NCBI RefSeq assembly: GCF_003025615.1
Contig: NZ_PYMJ01000025.1
Location: forward strand, 1-64,000
DNA: 64,000 nt
From: Photobacterium frigidiphilum
Lineage (GTDB): Bacteria; Pseudomonadota; Gammaproteobacteria; Enterobacterales; Vibrionaceae
Reading direction: 5' to 3'
Both the position numbers and the translations under genes were made by a program. The notes below the pieces were generated by a model. It saw only the letters and a list, made by a program, of their open reading frames with translations, was not told the DNA's origin and made no database searches. Below, one piece after another: positions 1 to 8,660 of the stretch; position 1 is the first letter of the stretch; every line of letters starts with the position of its first letter.

Positions 1-66
1 TAAATCTTTCGACTTAAAATTTCACGAGTGCCCACACAGATTGCATGGTCAAATTGTTAAAGAACA
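1..66 (-). other. rRNA operon leader with boxA (16S gene lies left of the window)
   Basis: Read on the minus strand this is the transcribed leader just ahead of a 16S rRNA gene. The boxA antitermination element, TGTTCTTTAACAATTT, is at 51-66, close to the E. coli form. It is followed by the conserved stretch containing GACCATGCAATCTGTGTGGG. The 16S gene itself starts beyond base 1, so only the leader is visible. BoxA recruits the Nus antitermination complex in known systems. Confidence 0.85.
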
Positions 67-116
67 TACTGACTAGGTTGCTGGCTAAGCGCCGTGCTCC
101 GTGTCAGTGAGGTCGC

Positions 117-144
117 ATTATAGGGAGTTTTATGAGAGTGACAA
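117..144 (-). promoter_or_regulatory. rRNA operon promoter
   Basis: On the minus strand TTGTCA (139-144) and a perfect TATAAT (117-122) are 16 bp apart. Downstream is a GCGAC discriminator, and upstream an AT-rich stretch (about 145-195) that could act as an UP element. The distance to boxA fits the start-site-proximal rrn promoter. A G/C-rich discriminator is typical of ppGpp-sensitive stable RNA promoters; that link is inference. Confidence 0.85.
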
Positions 145-245
145 CACTTAAATTCGCTTTATTAACCGTTTGAACAATTGTTAAACAATCAGCTTTAAAA
201 TTGGAAATAAAACGAGCATCACTAACAATATTCCTCCTTCTAAAT

Positions 246-279
246 TAAAAAACGCCTTGCTGCAAAGGCAACAAGACGC
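246..279 (-). terminator. clpB rho-independent terminator
   Basis: On the minus strand an 11-bp stem (253-263 with 269-279, several G-U pairs, short loop) is followed by a T run (246-252). It lies about 65 bp after the clpB stop codon. Confidence 0.8.
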
Positions 280-344
280 TACTTCAATCATATTTCTTTT
301 ATCTTTTGCTCTTTCTGCTCTTTTTAACTTATAGCCTTATAGTT

Positions 345-2918
345 TTATTGCTTAGTTACCAGATGCTCATCTTCAATCAGTAAGTCGATTGGCTTACCTG
401 TCTCCAACTTACCAGAGAGGATCTCTTGAGCGAGTGGGTTCTCTATATACTGTTGTATGGCACGCTTTAATGGTCGCGCACCGTATACAGGGTCAAAACC
501 AGCTTTCGCAATAAAGTCTAAAGCACTTTCTTGAACCGTCAGTTCGTAGTCTTTTTCTTTTAAACGATTAACTAAACGCTCAATTTGAATGCTAGCAATG
601 TGTTTAATATTTTCTTGCCCTAACGGATGGAAAACAACAGTCTCATCGACTCGGTTAATAAATTCAGGTCGGAAATACTGGCTAACAACCTCAAGTACCA
701 TATTCTTGATACCTTCGTAGTTTAAGTTACCAAAATTTTCCTGAATCCGATCTGAGCCAAGATTAGAGGTCATGATAATAACGGTGTTTCGAAAATCAAC
801 CGTACGCCCCTGCCCATCAGTCAATCGACCATCATCCAGTACTTGCAGTAAAATATTGAAAACATCAGGATGTGCTTTCTCGACTTCATCCAACAAAATG
901 ACAGAATAAGGACGACGACGAACCGCTTCAGTTAAATAGCCGCCTTCTTCATAACCGACATAACCAGGAGGTGCCCCGACTAACCGTGCAACAGAATGCT
1001 TTTCCATAAATTCTGACATGTCGATACGCACCATGTTGTCTTCACTATCAAACATGAAGTTTGCCAGTGTTTTACACAGTTCCGTTTTACCCACACCAGT
1101 TGGACCTAAGAATAAGAACGATCCAATCGGACGGTTCGGATCTGACAAACCAGCACGACTTCGTCTAATGGCATTAGCCACAGCCTCGACCGCTTCATTT
1201 TGTCCGATTACACGTTGATGTAATTCATCTTCCATACGCAATAACTTATCACGTTCGCCTTCCAGCATTTTGGCGACAGGAATACCCGTTTGCTTAGAGA
1301 GTACTTCTGCTATTTCAGCGTCCGTAACCTTGTTCTTCAATAAGCTCATTTCTTGCATTTCAGCTTGAGCTGCTAGATCCAGTTGCTTTTCGAGTTCCGG
1401 TATTTTGCCATACTGCAATTCTGACATACGGTTCAGATCACCAGCTCGTCGCGCAACCTCCATATTCATACGTGCTTGCTCAAGTTCAGATTTAATATGT
1501 TGAGTACCAGAAAGGGCGGCTTTTTCAGCATTCCACACTTCTTCTAGTTCTGCATATTCACGTTCTTTAACATCAAGTTCTTCACAAATATCATTAAGGC
1601 GTTTTTGACTTGCCGCATCACTCTCTTTACTGAGTGCTTGTTGTTCAATTTTTAATTGAATAATTCGACGCTCTAAACGATCGAGCGATTCAGGCTTTGA
1701 ATCAATTTGCATGCGAATACTCGACGCAGCTTCATCAATCAAATCGATCGCTTTATCGGGTAACTGTCGATCTGAGACATAGCGATGTGATAAACGCGCC
1801 GCCGCAACGATGGCAGGATCGGTAATTTCGACATGGTGATGCAATTCATAGCGCTCTTTCAGGCCTCGTAGAATAGCTATCGTGTCTTCTACTGTCGGTT
1901 CATCCACCAGCACTTTTTGGAAACGACGCTCTAGCGCTGCATCTTTCTCTATATATTGTCGATATTCATCAAGGGTTGTGGCGCCTACACAATGTAATTC
2001 ACCCCGTGCTAATGCCGGTTTTAGCATATTACCAGCATCCATTGAGCCTTCGCCTTTACCCGCTCCAACCATGGTGTGTAATTCATCAATGAATAAAATC
2101 ACACTGCCTTCTTCTTGAGAAAGTTCGTTTAAGACTGATTTTAAACGCTCTTCAAACTCTCCTCGATATTTAGCACCAGCAATCAAAGAGCCCATATCTA
2201 GAGAAAGTACCCGTTTATGACGTAGCCCCTCAGGTACTTCACCATTCACAATTCGCTGGGCTAGCCCTTCAACAATGGCTGTTTTACCTACACCAGGTTG
2301 ACCAATAATAACGGGGTTATTTTTAGTTCTGCGCTGAAGCACTTGGATGGTGCGGCGTATTTCATCATCACGCCCAATAACAGGATCGAGCTTGCCTTGC
2401 TCTGCCCGTTCCGTTAAATCAATGGTGAATTTTTCTAATGCTTGACGATTTTCTTCCGCATTTTGATCATCTACTTTTTGTCCACCACGTACCTGATTAA
2501 TAGCTTGTTCAATTTTAGCCGCTGTCAAGCCGAGTTCTTTAAGCAGTTTACCTAACGAACCTTTGTCATCGACAGCCGCCAAAATAAATAATTCTGATGA
2601 AATGAATTTGTCTTTACGTTTCTGAGCCAACTTATCACACATATTCAGCAATAAGCCCATATCGTTTGATAACTGCACTTCACCGCCAATACCCGTTACT
2701 TTAGGTAAATGATCGAGTAACTCGCCTAAGCGCGAACGTAACTGAGAGATATCGACATTCAGCATTGTTAGCAACGGACGAATAGTACTTCCATCCTGAT
2801 TAAGTAACGCCACCATCAGGTGTGCTGGTTCGATGTACTGATGATCTCGCCCTAAAGCCAACGACTGTCCATCAGATATCGCCATTTGAAATTTGCTTGT
2901 AAATCGGTCAAGACGCAT
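345..2918 (-). CDS. clpB: ATP-dependent disaggregase ClpB
   Basis: Hsp104/ClpB-family AAA+ disaggregase that works with DnaK to pull polypeptides out of aggregates in the cytosol. The 857-residue product has the expected order: N-terminal Clp repeats, AAA-1 with Walker A GQPGVGKT (about residue 206) and Walker [10 protein letters not shown], a coiled-coil middle domain (about 400-525), and AAA-2 with GPTGVGKT (about 605). The length equals that of E. coli ClpB. The ATG at 2918 is preferred over an upstream TTG (2930) because GGGAG sits 5 bases before it and the protein then begins MRLDRF as in the family. A sigma-32-type promoter lies upstream. It is transcribed alone, toward the rRNA operon. 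Confidence 0.97.
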   Translation of the reverse strand: MRLDRFTSKFQMAISDGQSLALGRDHQYIEPAHLMVALLNQDGSTIRPLLTMLNVDISQLRSRLGELLDHLPKVTGIGGEVQLSNDMGLLLNMCDKLAQKRKDKFISSELFILAAVDDKGSLGKLLKELGLTAAKIEQAINQVRGGQKVDDQNAEENRQALEKFTIDLTERAEQGKLDPVIGRDDEIRRTIQVLQRRTKNNPVIIGQPGVGKTAIVEGLAQRIVNGEVPEGLRHKRVLSLDMGSLIAGAKYRGEFEERLKSVLNELSQEEGSVILFIDELHTMVGAGKGEGSMDAGNMLKPALARGELHCVGATTLDEYRQYIEKDAALERRFQKVLVDEPTVEDTIAILRGLKERYELHHHVEITDPAIVAAARLSHRYVSDRQLPDKAIDLIDEAASSIRMQIDSKPESLDRLERRIIQLKIEQQALSKESDAASQKRLNDICEELDVKEREYAELEEVWNAEKAALSGTQHIKSELEQARMNMEVARRAGDLNRMSELQYGKIPELEKQLDLAAQAEMQEMSLLKNKVTDAEIAEVLSKQTGIPVAKMLEGERDKLLRMEDELHQRVIGQNEAVEAVANAIRRSRAGLSDPNRPIGSFLFLGPTGVGKTELCKTLANFMFDSEDNMVRIDMSEFMEKHSVARLVGAPPGYVGYEEGGYLTEAVRRRPYSVILLDEVEKAHPDVFNILLQVLDDGRLTDGQGRTVDFRNTVIIMTSNLGSDRIQENFGNLNYEGIKNMVLEVVSQYFRPEFINRVDETVVFHPLGQENIKHIASIQIERLVNRLKEKDYELTVQESALDFIAKAGFDPVYGARPLKRAIQQYIENPLAQEILSGKLETGKPIDLLIEDEHLVTKQ

Positions 2919-2958
2919 GAGTTCTCCCAATATTTGATTAACTACTTACCTATAAAGT

Positions 2959-2987
2959 ATATGGATGCCCTGAACATTTTTTTCAAG
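2959..2987 (-). promoter_or_regulatory. sigma-32 heat-shock promoter of clpB
   Basis: Minus strand: a perfect CTTGAAA -35 element (2981-2987), 14 bp, then ATCCATAT (2959-2966), matching the sigma-32 -10 consensus CCCCATNT at five of seven fixed positions. It ends about 40 bp before the clpB start. ClpB is a classic RpoH regulon member, so site and gene agree. Confidence 0.75.
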
Positions 2988-3205
2988 CATTCATCACAAG
3001 GATTCGCAACTAACTATAAAATAACCCAACACCATCGTTATGGTTTCTGTATCGATAACAAGTGTTATCCCTACAGTGTCTCTTCTATGAGAAAGATAGA
3101 CTATTTAACCTTAAAAAATAAACAGAATGGCAAACCCTATATTGACAACTCTTTATGGGACGGCGTACCATAAATAAAACGTCATTCGGTACAGAGAGAA
3201 ATCAT

Positions 3206-3583
3206 ATGTTCAAGAAGAGTCTAATAACAGTCGCGGTGGCATTAACAGTATTGGCTTCATCTACTGGCGCAATGGCACAACGAGATATTCAAGAAAAAAG
3301 ACAAGATGTACGCCAAGAGGCGCGCATTGAAAATCGAACAGAAGATAGAATTGATAATCGTCGTAACCCAACGACAGTGGCTACAGTGAATACCGTTGTT
3401 ATGATTCAAGGGGCAATGGTTCGCACTGTAAGCTATAACGGCATCGTATTATTGCATGACACAATCAACCAACGTTTCTACCGCGCAAAGAATAACGGTT
3501 ATGAAATTTATACCGTTCCTTATGGCGCTAAAGTGATTGAGCTATCAATGGCAAACCCGACCAATATAACGTTGATCCACTAA
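3206..3583 (+). CDS. small exported protein of unknown function
   Basis: I do not recognise a function. The 125-residue product has a clear Sec signal peptide (MFKKS, hydrophobic core, cleavage probably after AMA at about residue 23). It then has a short, strongly charged stretch rich in Arg, Gln, Glu and Asp (about 24-52), and a C-terminal half with alternating hydrophobic residues that looks like a small beta domain. It resembles the short periplasmic proteins with an Arg/Glu-rich head found in vibrios (DUF6515-like is possible, not established). The ATG at 3206 is chosen over an upstream in-frame start because AGAGAGAAA precedes it and the signal peptide then begins the protein. It is monocistronic and ends at a strong bidirectional terminator shared with pgeF. 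Confidence 0.75.
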   Translation: MFKKSLITVAVALTVLASSTGAMAQRDIQEKRQDVRQEARIENRTEDRIDNRRNPTTVATVNTVVMIQGAMVRTVSYNGIVLLHDTINQRFYRAKNNGYEIYTVPYGAKVIELSMANPTNITLIH

Positions 3584-3635
3584 TATTCTTATTTGCAGAA
3601 CCTGATTGACGAACTCAGATTCATTTGCTGCGAAT

Positions 3636-3682
3636 AAAAAAGGCTCTGTTGCACTTATTCTATTACTCAACAGAGCCTTTTT
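3636..3682. terminator. bidirectional terminator
   Basis: An 11-bp perfect stem (3641-3651 with 3668-3678, AGGCTCTGTTG) is flanked by A5 on the left and T5 on the right. It can end both the small exported-protein gene (+) and pgeF (-). Confidence 0.85.
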
Positions 3683-3701
3683 CAAAACAACTTTATCAGC
3701 A

Positions 3702-4454
3702 TTAATCTAACCAAATTAACGACGCTTGCCGGCCAGTGATTGGTTCACGACGGTATGAATAAAACAGTTCAGGTTCATTCACTGTACAGTGATCACCACC
3801 ATATACCTGCGTGATGCCGTACTGTTGTAAACGCTGCGTGGCTAACAAATAAATATTCGCCAACCATTTATCGTTACCGCTTTGACCATCAACCACTTTA
3901 GTCTGTGGTGTAAATGCTAATTTCGCTTGTGGATCAACAGCCATAAATTGCTGGCGAACTTCACCACCGACTTCAAATGCTGTTGGTCCAATAGCAGGTC
4001 CAAGCCATGCCATTATCTCATTGGCCGGCACTGAAAATTTATCCAATGCGGCTTCAATAATCCCACCAGCTAGGCCTCGCCACCCTGCATGTACAGCCGC
4101 CACTTGTGTTCCGTCTTTGTCACACAACAGCACAGGTAAGCAATCAGCAGTCATAATGACACATGCTAAACCAGGTTCACGGCTATAACTGCCATCCGCA
4201 TCAATTAACGCTGTAAGAGGCTTCTTCAGATCGATCACTTTGCTACTGTGAATTTGATTAAGCCAAGCAGGAACCTGAACTAAACCCAATTCACGTTGCA
4301 ATAAGCTTCGATTCTGTTGAACACGTTCTGTGTCATCCCCGACATGTAAACCAAGGTTTAAGCCATCATAAGGTGCAAGACTAACGCCCCCTTTACGGGT
4401 AGTGCTGACTGCTTTAACACGCTTAGGTGCTGGCCAATCGGGGGTTATCAACAT
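3702..4454 (-). CDS. pgeF: PgeF/YfiH-family multicopper-oxidase-like hydrolase
   Basis: YfiH/LACC1-family protein (250 residues; E. coli homologue 243). The E. coli member, PgeF, prevents misincorporation of L-Ser into peptidoglycan stem peptides; relatives have purine nucleoside phosphorylase or deaminase activity. The metal ligands are visible: His69 in QIHS, Cys105 in ADCLPVLLC and His122 in VHAGWRG, with DHCT near the C-terminus. It starts 1 base after the rluD stop, so the two are translationally linked. The rluD-pgeF-clpB order is the usual one in Enterobacteria and vibrios. Confidence 0.93.
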   Translation of the reverse strand: MLITPDWPAPKRVKAVSTTRKGGVSLAPYDGLNLGLHVGDDTERVQQNRSLLQRELGLVQVPAWLNQIHSSKVIDLKKPLTALIDADGSYSREPGLACVIMTADCLPVLLCDKDGTQVAAVHAGWRGLAGGIIEAALDKFSVPANEIMAWLGPAIGPTAFEVGGEVRQQFMAVDPQAKLAFTPQTKVVDGQSGNDKWLANIYLLATQRLQQYGITQVYGGDHCTVNEPELFYSYRREPITGRQASLIWLD

Positions 4455-4455
4455 C

Positions 4456-5430
4456 TTAGAAGTCGTCTTCGTCGTTTTCGATTTTATCTTTACGAAGAAT
4501 ATCGATCATCGCAAGAATATCGTTTGGCAACGGAGCGCGCCATTCCATTAGCTCACCTGTAATTGGGTGAGATAAACGTAGCATACGTGCGTGCAACGCC
4601 TGACGGTCGAATGAACGCAATGCTAAGATCAGCTCATCAGATGCATGACGTGGTGGACGAGGACGACCACCATATATTGCATCACCGACTAGCGGATGAC
4701 TCATATACGACATATGAACACGGATCTGGTGTGTACGACCTGTTTCGAGACGAAGTACTAAACGTGTGTGCTCACGGAAGTGTTCAGCCACACGATAGTG
4801 TGTAATCGCAGGCTTACCTAATTCGTGTACAGCCATACAAATACGCTTAGTAGCATGACGACCGATCGGCTTTTCAACTGTGCCGCCTCCCGTCATTTTA
4901 CCCATCGCGATAGCTTCGTATTCACGAGTGATCTTACGTTTTTGTAACGCACGCACTAAACGTGTTTGTGCTTGAATGGTTTTAGCAACCACCATCAAAC
5001 CCGTTGTATCTTTGTCAAGGCGGTGCACAATACCGGCACGTGGTACTTCAGCCAATGCAGGGCAATGAAATAACAAGGCATTAAGTACTGTGCGGTCAGG
5101 CGTACCTGCACCAGGGTGAACAACGAAATCACGCGGCTTATTGATTACAAGGATGTGCTCATCTTCGTAAATAATATTAAGCGGGATGTCTTGTGCCACC
5201 CAACGGACTTCATCTTCGATCTCAGCTTTTATAAACAGTTCTTCGCCACCCATCATTTTTAGACGAGGTTTATTGACGATTTCACCATTCACTGAAACCA
5301 TGTTCTTCAAAATCCATTCTTTAACACGTGAACGTGAGTAGTCTGGATATAATTCAGCGATAACCTGATCTAGGCGCATGCCCAGTTGGCTATCATTTAC
5401 TGTATTTGTTAACTCTATTTGCTGGGCCAT
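4456..5430 (-). CDS. rluD: 23S rRNA pseudouridine synthase RluD
   Basis: Makes pseudouridines 1911, 1915 and 1917 in helix 69 of 23S rRNA. The 324-residue protein has an N-terminal S4 RNA-binding domain (about 18-75) followed by the RluA-type catalytic domain. The catalytic Asp139 is in HRLDKDTTGL and the RTHQIRVH motif follows near residue 232. Length and motifs fit RluD rather than RluA or RluC. It is divergent from bamD across about 170 bp, the conserved arrangement in gammaproteobacteria, and is the first gene of rluD-pgeF. Confidence 0.95.
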   Translation of the reverse strand: MAQQIELTNTVNDSQLGMRLDQVIAELYPDYSRSRVKEWILKNMVSVNGEIVNKPRLKMMGGEELFIKAEIEDEVRWVAQDIPLNIIYEDEHILVINKPRDFVVHPGAGTPDRTVLNALLFHCPALAEVPRAGIVHRLDKDTTGLMVVAKTIQAQTRLVRALQKRKITREYEAIAMGKMTGGGTVEKPIGRHATKRICMAVHELGKPAITHYRVAEHFREHTRLVLRLETGRTHQIRVHMSYMSHPLVGDAIYGGRPRPPRHASDELILALRSFDRQALHARMLRLSHPITGELMEWRAPLPNDILAMIDILRKDKIENDEDDF

Positions 5431-5597
5431 AGCGAACTTTTTTAAAAAGCGTGGGACTAATTGCCATACGCTGCGTAAAATATACCAAGCTAAAAACTAA
5501 CCGTGGTATAACCTAATAGTCTCATTGTATCTGTTAACGGCTCTTACCGTAATGGATCCGCAGAAATAAAATTTTTTTCAAGGAAGCTGACGCCGTA

Positions 5598-6326
5598 ATG
5601 AAACGCCTGACAATCACGACTCTTCTTGCCGTAGCCATTCTTTCAGGCTGTTCAAGTACTGAAGAAGTTGTACCCGATGTTCCGCCAGCAGAGCTCTATG
5701 TTACTGCTCAACAAGCATTACAGAGTGGTAGCTGGACAACAGCTATCGAACGTTTAGAGACTTTGGACTCGCGTTATCCTTTTGGAGCGTACTCTGAACA
5801 AGTCCAATTAGACCTCATTTATGCTTACTACAAAAATGATGATTTGGCTTTAGGTGAAGCGACAATTGCACGTTTCAACCGTCTAAACCCAGCTCACGAG
5901 AAGTCTGACTGGGTGCTTTATATGCGTGGGTTAACGCAAATGGCACAAGATCGCAGCTTCATGCACGATATTTTTAGTATCGATCGCCATGACCGAGATC
6001 CTGAACCAGCACGAAAAGCCTTCCGAGACTTTAAACGCCTGCTAGAGCGCTATCCGAATAGTCAATATGCTGCAGATGCTAAAGCTCGAATGATTTTTAT
6101 TAAGAATCGTCTTGCTGATTACGATCTAGCAACAGTTGATTTTTATATTCGCCGTGAAGCATGGATCGCAGCGATAAATCGTAGCCAACAAATTCAACGT
6201 TTATACCCTGATACACAAGCAGCACGTAAATCGCTCCCAATGATGCTAACAGCCTACGAAAAATTAGGTCTACAAGAGCCGATAGAAAACACGAAAAAGC
6301 TGATTGCGTTAAACCCAGTCAACTAA
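5598..6326 (+). CDS. bamD: outer membrane assembly lipoprotein BamD
   Basis: Essential lipoprotein of the BAM complex, which inserts beta-barrel proteins into the outer membrane together with BamA. The 242-residue product begins with a lipoprotein signal ending in LSGC (lipidated Cys18). Tetratricopeptide repeats follow through most of the protein, starting at AELYVTAQQALQSGSW. An Asp is not at +2 after the Cys, consistent with outer membrane sorting. It is followed by a strong terminator and transcribed alone. Confidence 0.96.
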   Translation: MKRLTITTLLAVAILSGCSSTEEVVPDVPPAELYVTAQQALQSGSWTTAIERLETLDSRYPFGAYSEQVQLDLIYAYYKNDDLALGEATIARFNRLNPAHEKSDWVLYMRGLTQMAQDRSFMHDIFSIDRHDRDPEPARKAFRDFKRLLERYPNSQYAADAKARMIFIKNRLADYDLATVDFYIRREAWIAAINRSQQIQRLYPDTQAARKSLPMMLTAYEKLGLQEPIENTKKLIALNPVN

Positions 6327-6354
6327 ATGCCCTTGTGGTATAAGGCAAATATGC

Positions 6355-6382
6355 AAACGGCAGCCAAGTGGCTGCCGTTTTT
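6355..6382 (+). terminator. bamD terminator
   Basis: Stem AAACGGCAGCC (6355-6365), loop AAGT, complementary arm starting at 6370 and a T run to about 6382. Confidence 0.85.
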
Positions 6383-6655
6383 GTATTCGTGAAAAATGAA
6401 TATTCAGTTCAAGTCATAAAAGTGAGAGAAATACATGATATTGCGATTAACGCCTAAATAGGCACATGGTTAAAATTCATTCAAACCCATGTTTTAAATC
6501 GAAAAACTTCCCTAGTTAGCACAAGCCACCAGCATCTCTAGTTCCTTCATACTGCCTTAAATATCTAGTCCTCGACAAGCACTTTATTGATAGTTTTTAT
6601 TAAAAAATAAAACTTGGTCACAGAATTTTTTCTATTTATCTTTTAAAGATCAAAG

Positions 6656-6671
6656 TGTGATGCATGTCACA
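6656..6671 (+). promoter_or_regulatory. CRP site upstream of raiA
   Basis: TGTGA (6656-6660), 6 bp, TCACA (6667-6671): both half-sites match the CRP core exactly. A possible -10 element TAATCT lies at 6692-6697, which would put the site near -41, a class II activating position. The rest of the 357-bp gap 6383-6739 holds no ORF or structure I can name. Confidence 0.7.
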
Positions 6672-6739
6672 TTATAAACCCGGCATTTTAGTAATCTGAA
6701 GTTAACCCAACAAGGGGTAGCACAAGAGGAAAGATAATT

Positions 6740-7090
6740 ATGACATTAGAAATTACTGGTAAAAACATTGATATTACTCCTGCTATCCGTGAACGTCTTG
6801 AGTTTAAATTCAAGAAGTTAGAGAAGTTTCAGCTACCACTAGTCAATAAGCATGTGATGATTAGTAAAGAGCCAAGTAAGATATTTAAAATTGAAGCATC
6901 CGCCGCTATTCCTGGAGGAAAGATTGTCGCCTCAGCGGAGCACAATGACCTATTCGGTGCTATCACCGAACTTTATCAAAAACTAGAACGTCAAATTAAT
7001 AAACAAGCACACAAACCTGCAGCACGCCGTGCTAGTCACAGTGACAAACCAGTCATTGAAGAAGATGAAGTCGAAGCAGTAGATGCATAG
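6740..7090 (+). CDS. raiA: ribosome-associated inhibitor RaiA
   Basis: HPF/RaiA-family protein that binds the 30S decoding region in stationary phase or cold and blocks translation initiation. The 116-residue product begins MTLEITGKNIDITPAIRERL, typical of the family, and has a charged Glu/Asp-rich C-terminal tail like RaiA (YfiA) rather than the shorter HPF. A good ribosome site (AGAGGAAAG) precedes the ATG. The upstream CRP site suggests control by carbon status. It sits between bamD and pheA as in E. coli. Confidence 0.93.
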   Translation: MTLEITGKNIDITPAIRERLEFKFKKLEKFQLPLVNKHVMISKEPSKIFKIEASAAIPGGKIVASAEHNDLFGAITELYQKLERQINKQAHKPAARRASHSDKPVIEEDEVEAVDA

Positions 7091-7108
7091 TAAATAAAAG
7101 AGGATTCC

Positions 7109-7145
7109 AAACAGCCCTGCTACTATAGCGGGGCTGTTTACTTTC
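7109..7145 (+). terminator. raiA terminator
   Basis: A 14-bp stem with one G-U pair (7109-7122 with 7126-7139, starting AAACAGCCC and ending GGGCTGTTT) is followed by a short T-rich tail. It separates raiA from the pheA leader. Confidence 0.75.
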
Positions 7146-7199
7146 AATGACCCCCGCTTCAAATATCTAATAGAGTCTGAAGAAAGCCTTATATTGACC

Positions 7200-7228
7200 T
7201 TGACAAGATCACGTAGGATTAATAATGT
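7200..7228 (+). promoter_or_regulatory. possible pheA promoter
   Basis: A consensus TTGACA -35 element lies at 7200-7205. The best-spaced -10 (17 bp) is TAATGT at 7223-7228, a weak match. An overlapping TTGACC at 7194-7199 could pair with another weak -10. The exact start is undecided, and it matters for which leader ORF is in the mRNA. Confidence 0.4.
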
Positions 7229-7261
7229 TGAGTCATATTCACAACAAAGTTTTTACTCATA

Positions 7262-7309
7262 ATGCCAATACGCCTGTTTTTCTTTAGCTTATTTTTTATG
7301 TCACCCTAG
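7262..7309 (+). CDS. pheL: pheA leader peptide PheL
   Basis: A 15-codon ORF reading MPIRLFFFSLFFMSP, with five Phe codons in a block of seven, lies in the pheA leader just before an attenuator. This is the hallmark of phenylalanine-controlled ribosome stalling (E. coli PheL also carries FFF runs). No convincing ribosome-binding site precedes its ATG. A second ORF, 7225-7287, in another frame has a good one (AGGA, 6-base spacing) and overlaps it, so how translation enters the Phe block is unclear. Confidence 0.7.
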   Translation: MPIRLFFFSLFFMSP

Positions 7310-7383
7310 TGGAGGCGATTCGTTACGCAAGAAACAAGCTAAAGACGAATAGACAGCCTCCTCTGACCAAGGAGGCTTTTTTG
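7281..7383 (+). promoter_or_regulatory. pheA transcription attenuator
   Basis: Alternative pairings are visible. Segment 1 TCTTTAGCTT (7281-7290, inside the Phe codons) is perfectly complementary to 7336-7345. The antiterminator pairs GGAGGC (7311-7316) with GCCTCC (7356-7361), and ATTCGT (7318-7323) with ACGAAT (7345-7350). The terminator is AGCCTCC (7355-7361) with GGAGGCT (7371-7377) plus a T run. A ribosome finishing at the PheL stop (7307-7309) would cover GGAGGC and favour termination; stalling at Phe codons would free it. The structure is seen; the mechanism is inferred from the E. coli pheA model. Confidence 0.85.
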
Positions 7384-7417
7384 TATCAGAAAAGCCGATA
7401 CGCAAGCAGGGAATACA

Positions 7418-8593
7418 ATGACCGAACAACACTACTCACTTGATGATATTCGTAAAAATGTTAGCCGCATTGATAACGAGATACTTAAACTACTATCTGA
7501 ACGACGCTTACTGAGCTTAGAAGTCGCTAAAAGTAAAATTGGTACTGCGAAACCAGTACGCGATCAAGCACGAGAACAAGAACTCTTGCTTCGTTTGATT
7601 GAAACAGGCAAGTCGCAGCAGCTCGATGCTTTATATGTAACGCAAATTTTTCATACCATTATTGAAGACTCGGTATTATTTCAACAAGCGTATCTGCAAA
7701 AATTAGCGAACCCTGATAGCTTACAGCCTGTGGCTCGTGTGTCTTTCCTTGGAGCGAAAGGTTCATACTCTCACCTTGCAAGTCGTAACTACTTTAGCCG
7801 TAAGCAAACCAAACTCGTCGAGATGAGTTGTTCTACATTCCGTGATGTGTTGAACATTGTTGAAACAGGTAATGCTGATTATGGTGTGTTGCCAATTGAA
7901 AATACCAGCTCTGGTTCAATCAATGAAGTGTATGACTTACTGCAACACACTAGCTTATCTATTGTGGGTGAAATAACTCAACCGATTGAACATTGCCTGC
8001 TCACTGTTGGGGATGCCGATGTCAAAGGTATTAACACCTTATATTCCCACCCTCAGCCTCACCAACAGTGCAGTGAATACTTACATTCAATGGGCGACAT
8101 CACACAAGAGTACTGCTCTAGTACCGCCGAAGCGATGCAAAAAGTGGCAGAATTGAACCTACCGAATGTGGCTGCAATTGGTAATGCATCAAGTGGTAAG
8201 CTTTACGGTCTTACCCCTGTAAAAGGGAATATTGCCAATCAACAAGAAAATTTCACTCGCTTCATTGTTGTTGCCCGTAAACCTGTTGATGTCACGTCAC
8301 TGATCCCTGCAAAAAGCACCTTGATTATGTCTACGGCCCAGAAAGCGGGTTCATTGGTTGAATGTTTAGTGGTATTGCGTAATTTAAATATCAATATGAC
8401 TAAACTAGAGTCTCGCCCAGTGATTGGTAATCCATGGGAAGAAATGTTCTATTTAGATGTTGAAGAGAATTTAAAATCTGATGTGATGCAGCAAGCATTA
8501 GAAGAGTTAACACGTCTGACGCGCTTCATTAAAGTGCTAGGTTGTTACCCAAGTGAGAATGTAAAACCTACAGAAGTTGAGATCGAAGAATAG
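7418..8593 (+). CDS. pheA: bifunctional chorismate mutase/prephenate dehydratase (P-protein)
   Basis: Converts chorismate to prephenate and then to phenylpyruvate, the committed steps to phenylalanine. The 391-residue protein has an AroQ chorismate mutase domain (about 1-95, with NEILKLLSERR), a prephenate dehydratase domain (about 105-285, ending near the NFTRF motif) and a C-terminal ACT regulatory domain whose ESRP motif (LESRP, then NPWEEMFYLD) is the Phe-binding site for feedback inhibition. Length matches E. coli PheA (386). AGGGA precedes the ATG. Expression is under the leader attenuator upstream. It converges on tyrA. Confidence 0.97.
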   Translation: MTEQHYSLDDIRKNVSRIDNEILKLLSERRLLSLEVAKSKIGTAKPVRDQAREQELLLRLIETGKSQQLDALYVTQIFHTIIEDSVLFQQAYLQKLANPDSLQPVARVSFLGAKGSYSHLASRNYFSRKQTKLVEMSCSTFRDVLNIVETGNADYGVLPIENTSSGSINEVYDLLQHTSLSIVGEITQPIEHCLLTVGDADVKGINTLYSHPQPHQQCSEYLHSMGDITQEYCSSTAEAMQKVAELNLPNVAAIGNASSGKLYGLTPVKGNIANQQENFTRFIVVARKPVDVTSLIPAKSTLIMSTAQKAGSLVECLVVLRNLNINMTKLESRPVIGNPWEEMFYLDVEENLKSDVMQQALEELTRLTRFIKVLGCYPSENVKPTEVEIEE

Positions 8594-8606
8594 TCCTCAT
8601 ATAAAC

Positions 8607-8638
8607 GCGAGTATCTTATCTAGATACTCGCTTTTTTA
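8607..8638 (+). terminator. pheA terminator
   Basis: A perfect 10-bp stem GCGAGTATCT (8607-8616) with 8622-8631, 5-base loop, then T6. It lies between convergent pheA and tyrA and may also slow transcription from the other side. Confidence 0.85.
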
Positions 8639-8660
8639 ATTCTTTCTTTATTGATTGATG

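Noticed and set aside
2886-3173. Plus-strand ORF of 95 codons before the small exported protein
   Set aside because: Overlaps the clpB start and its heat-shock promoter; no family resemblance or ribosome site.
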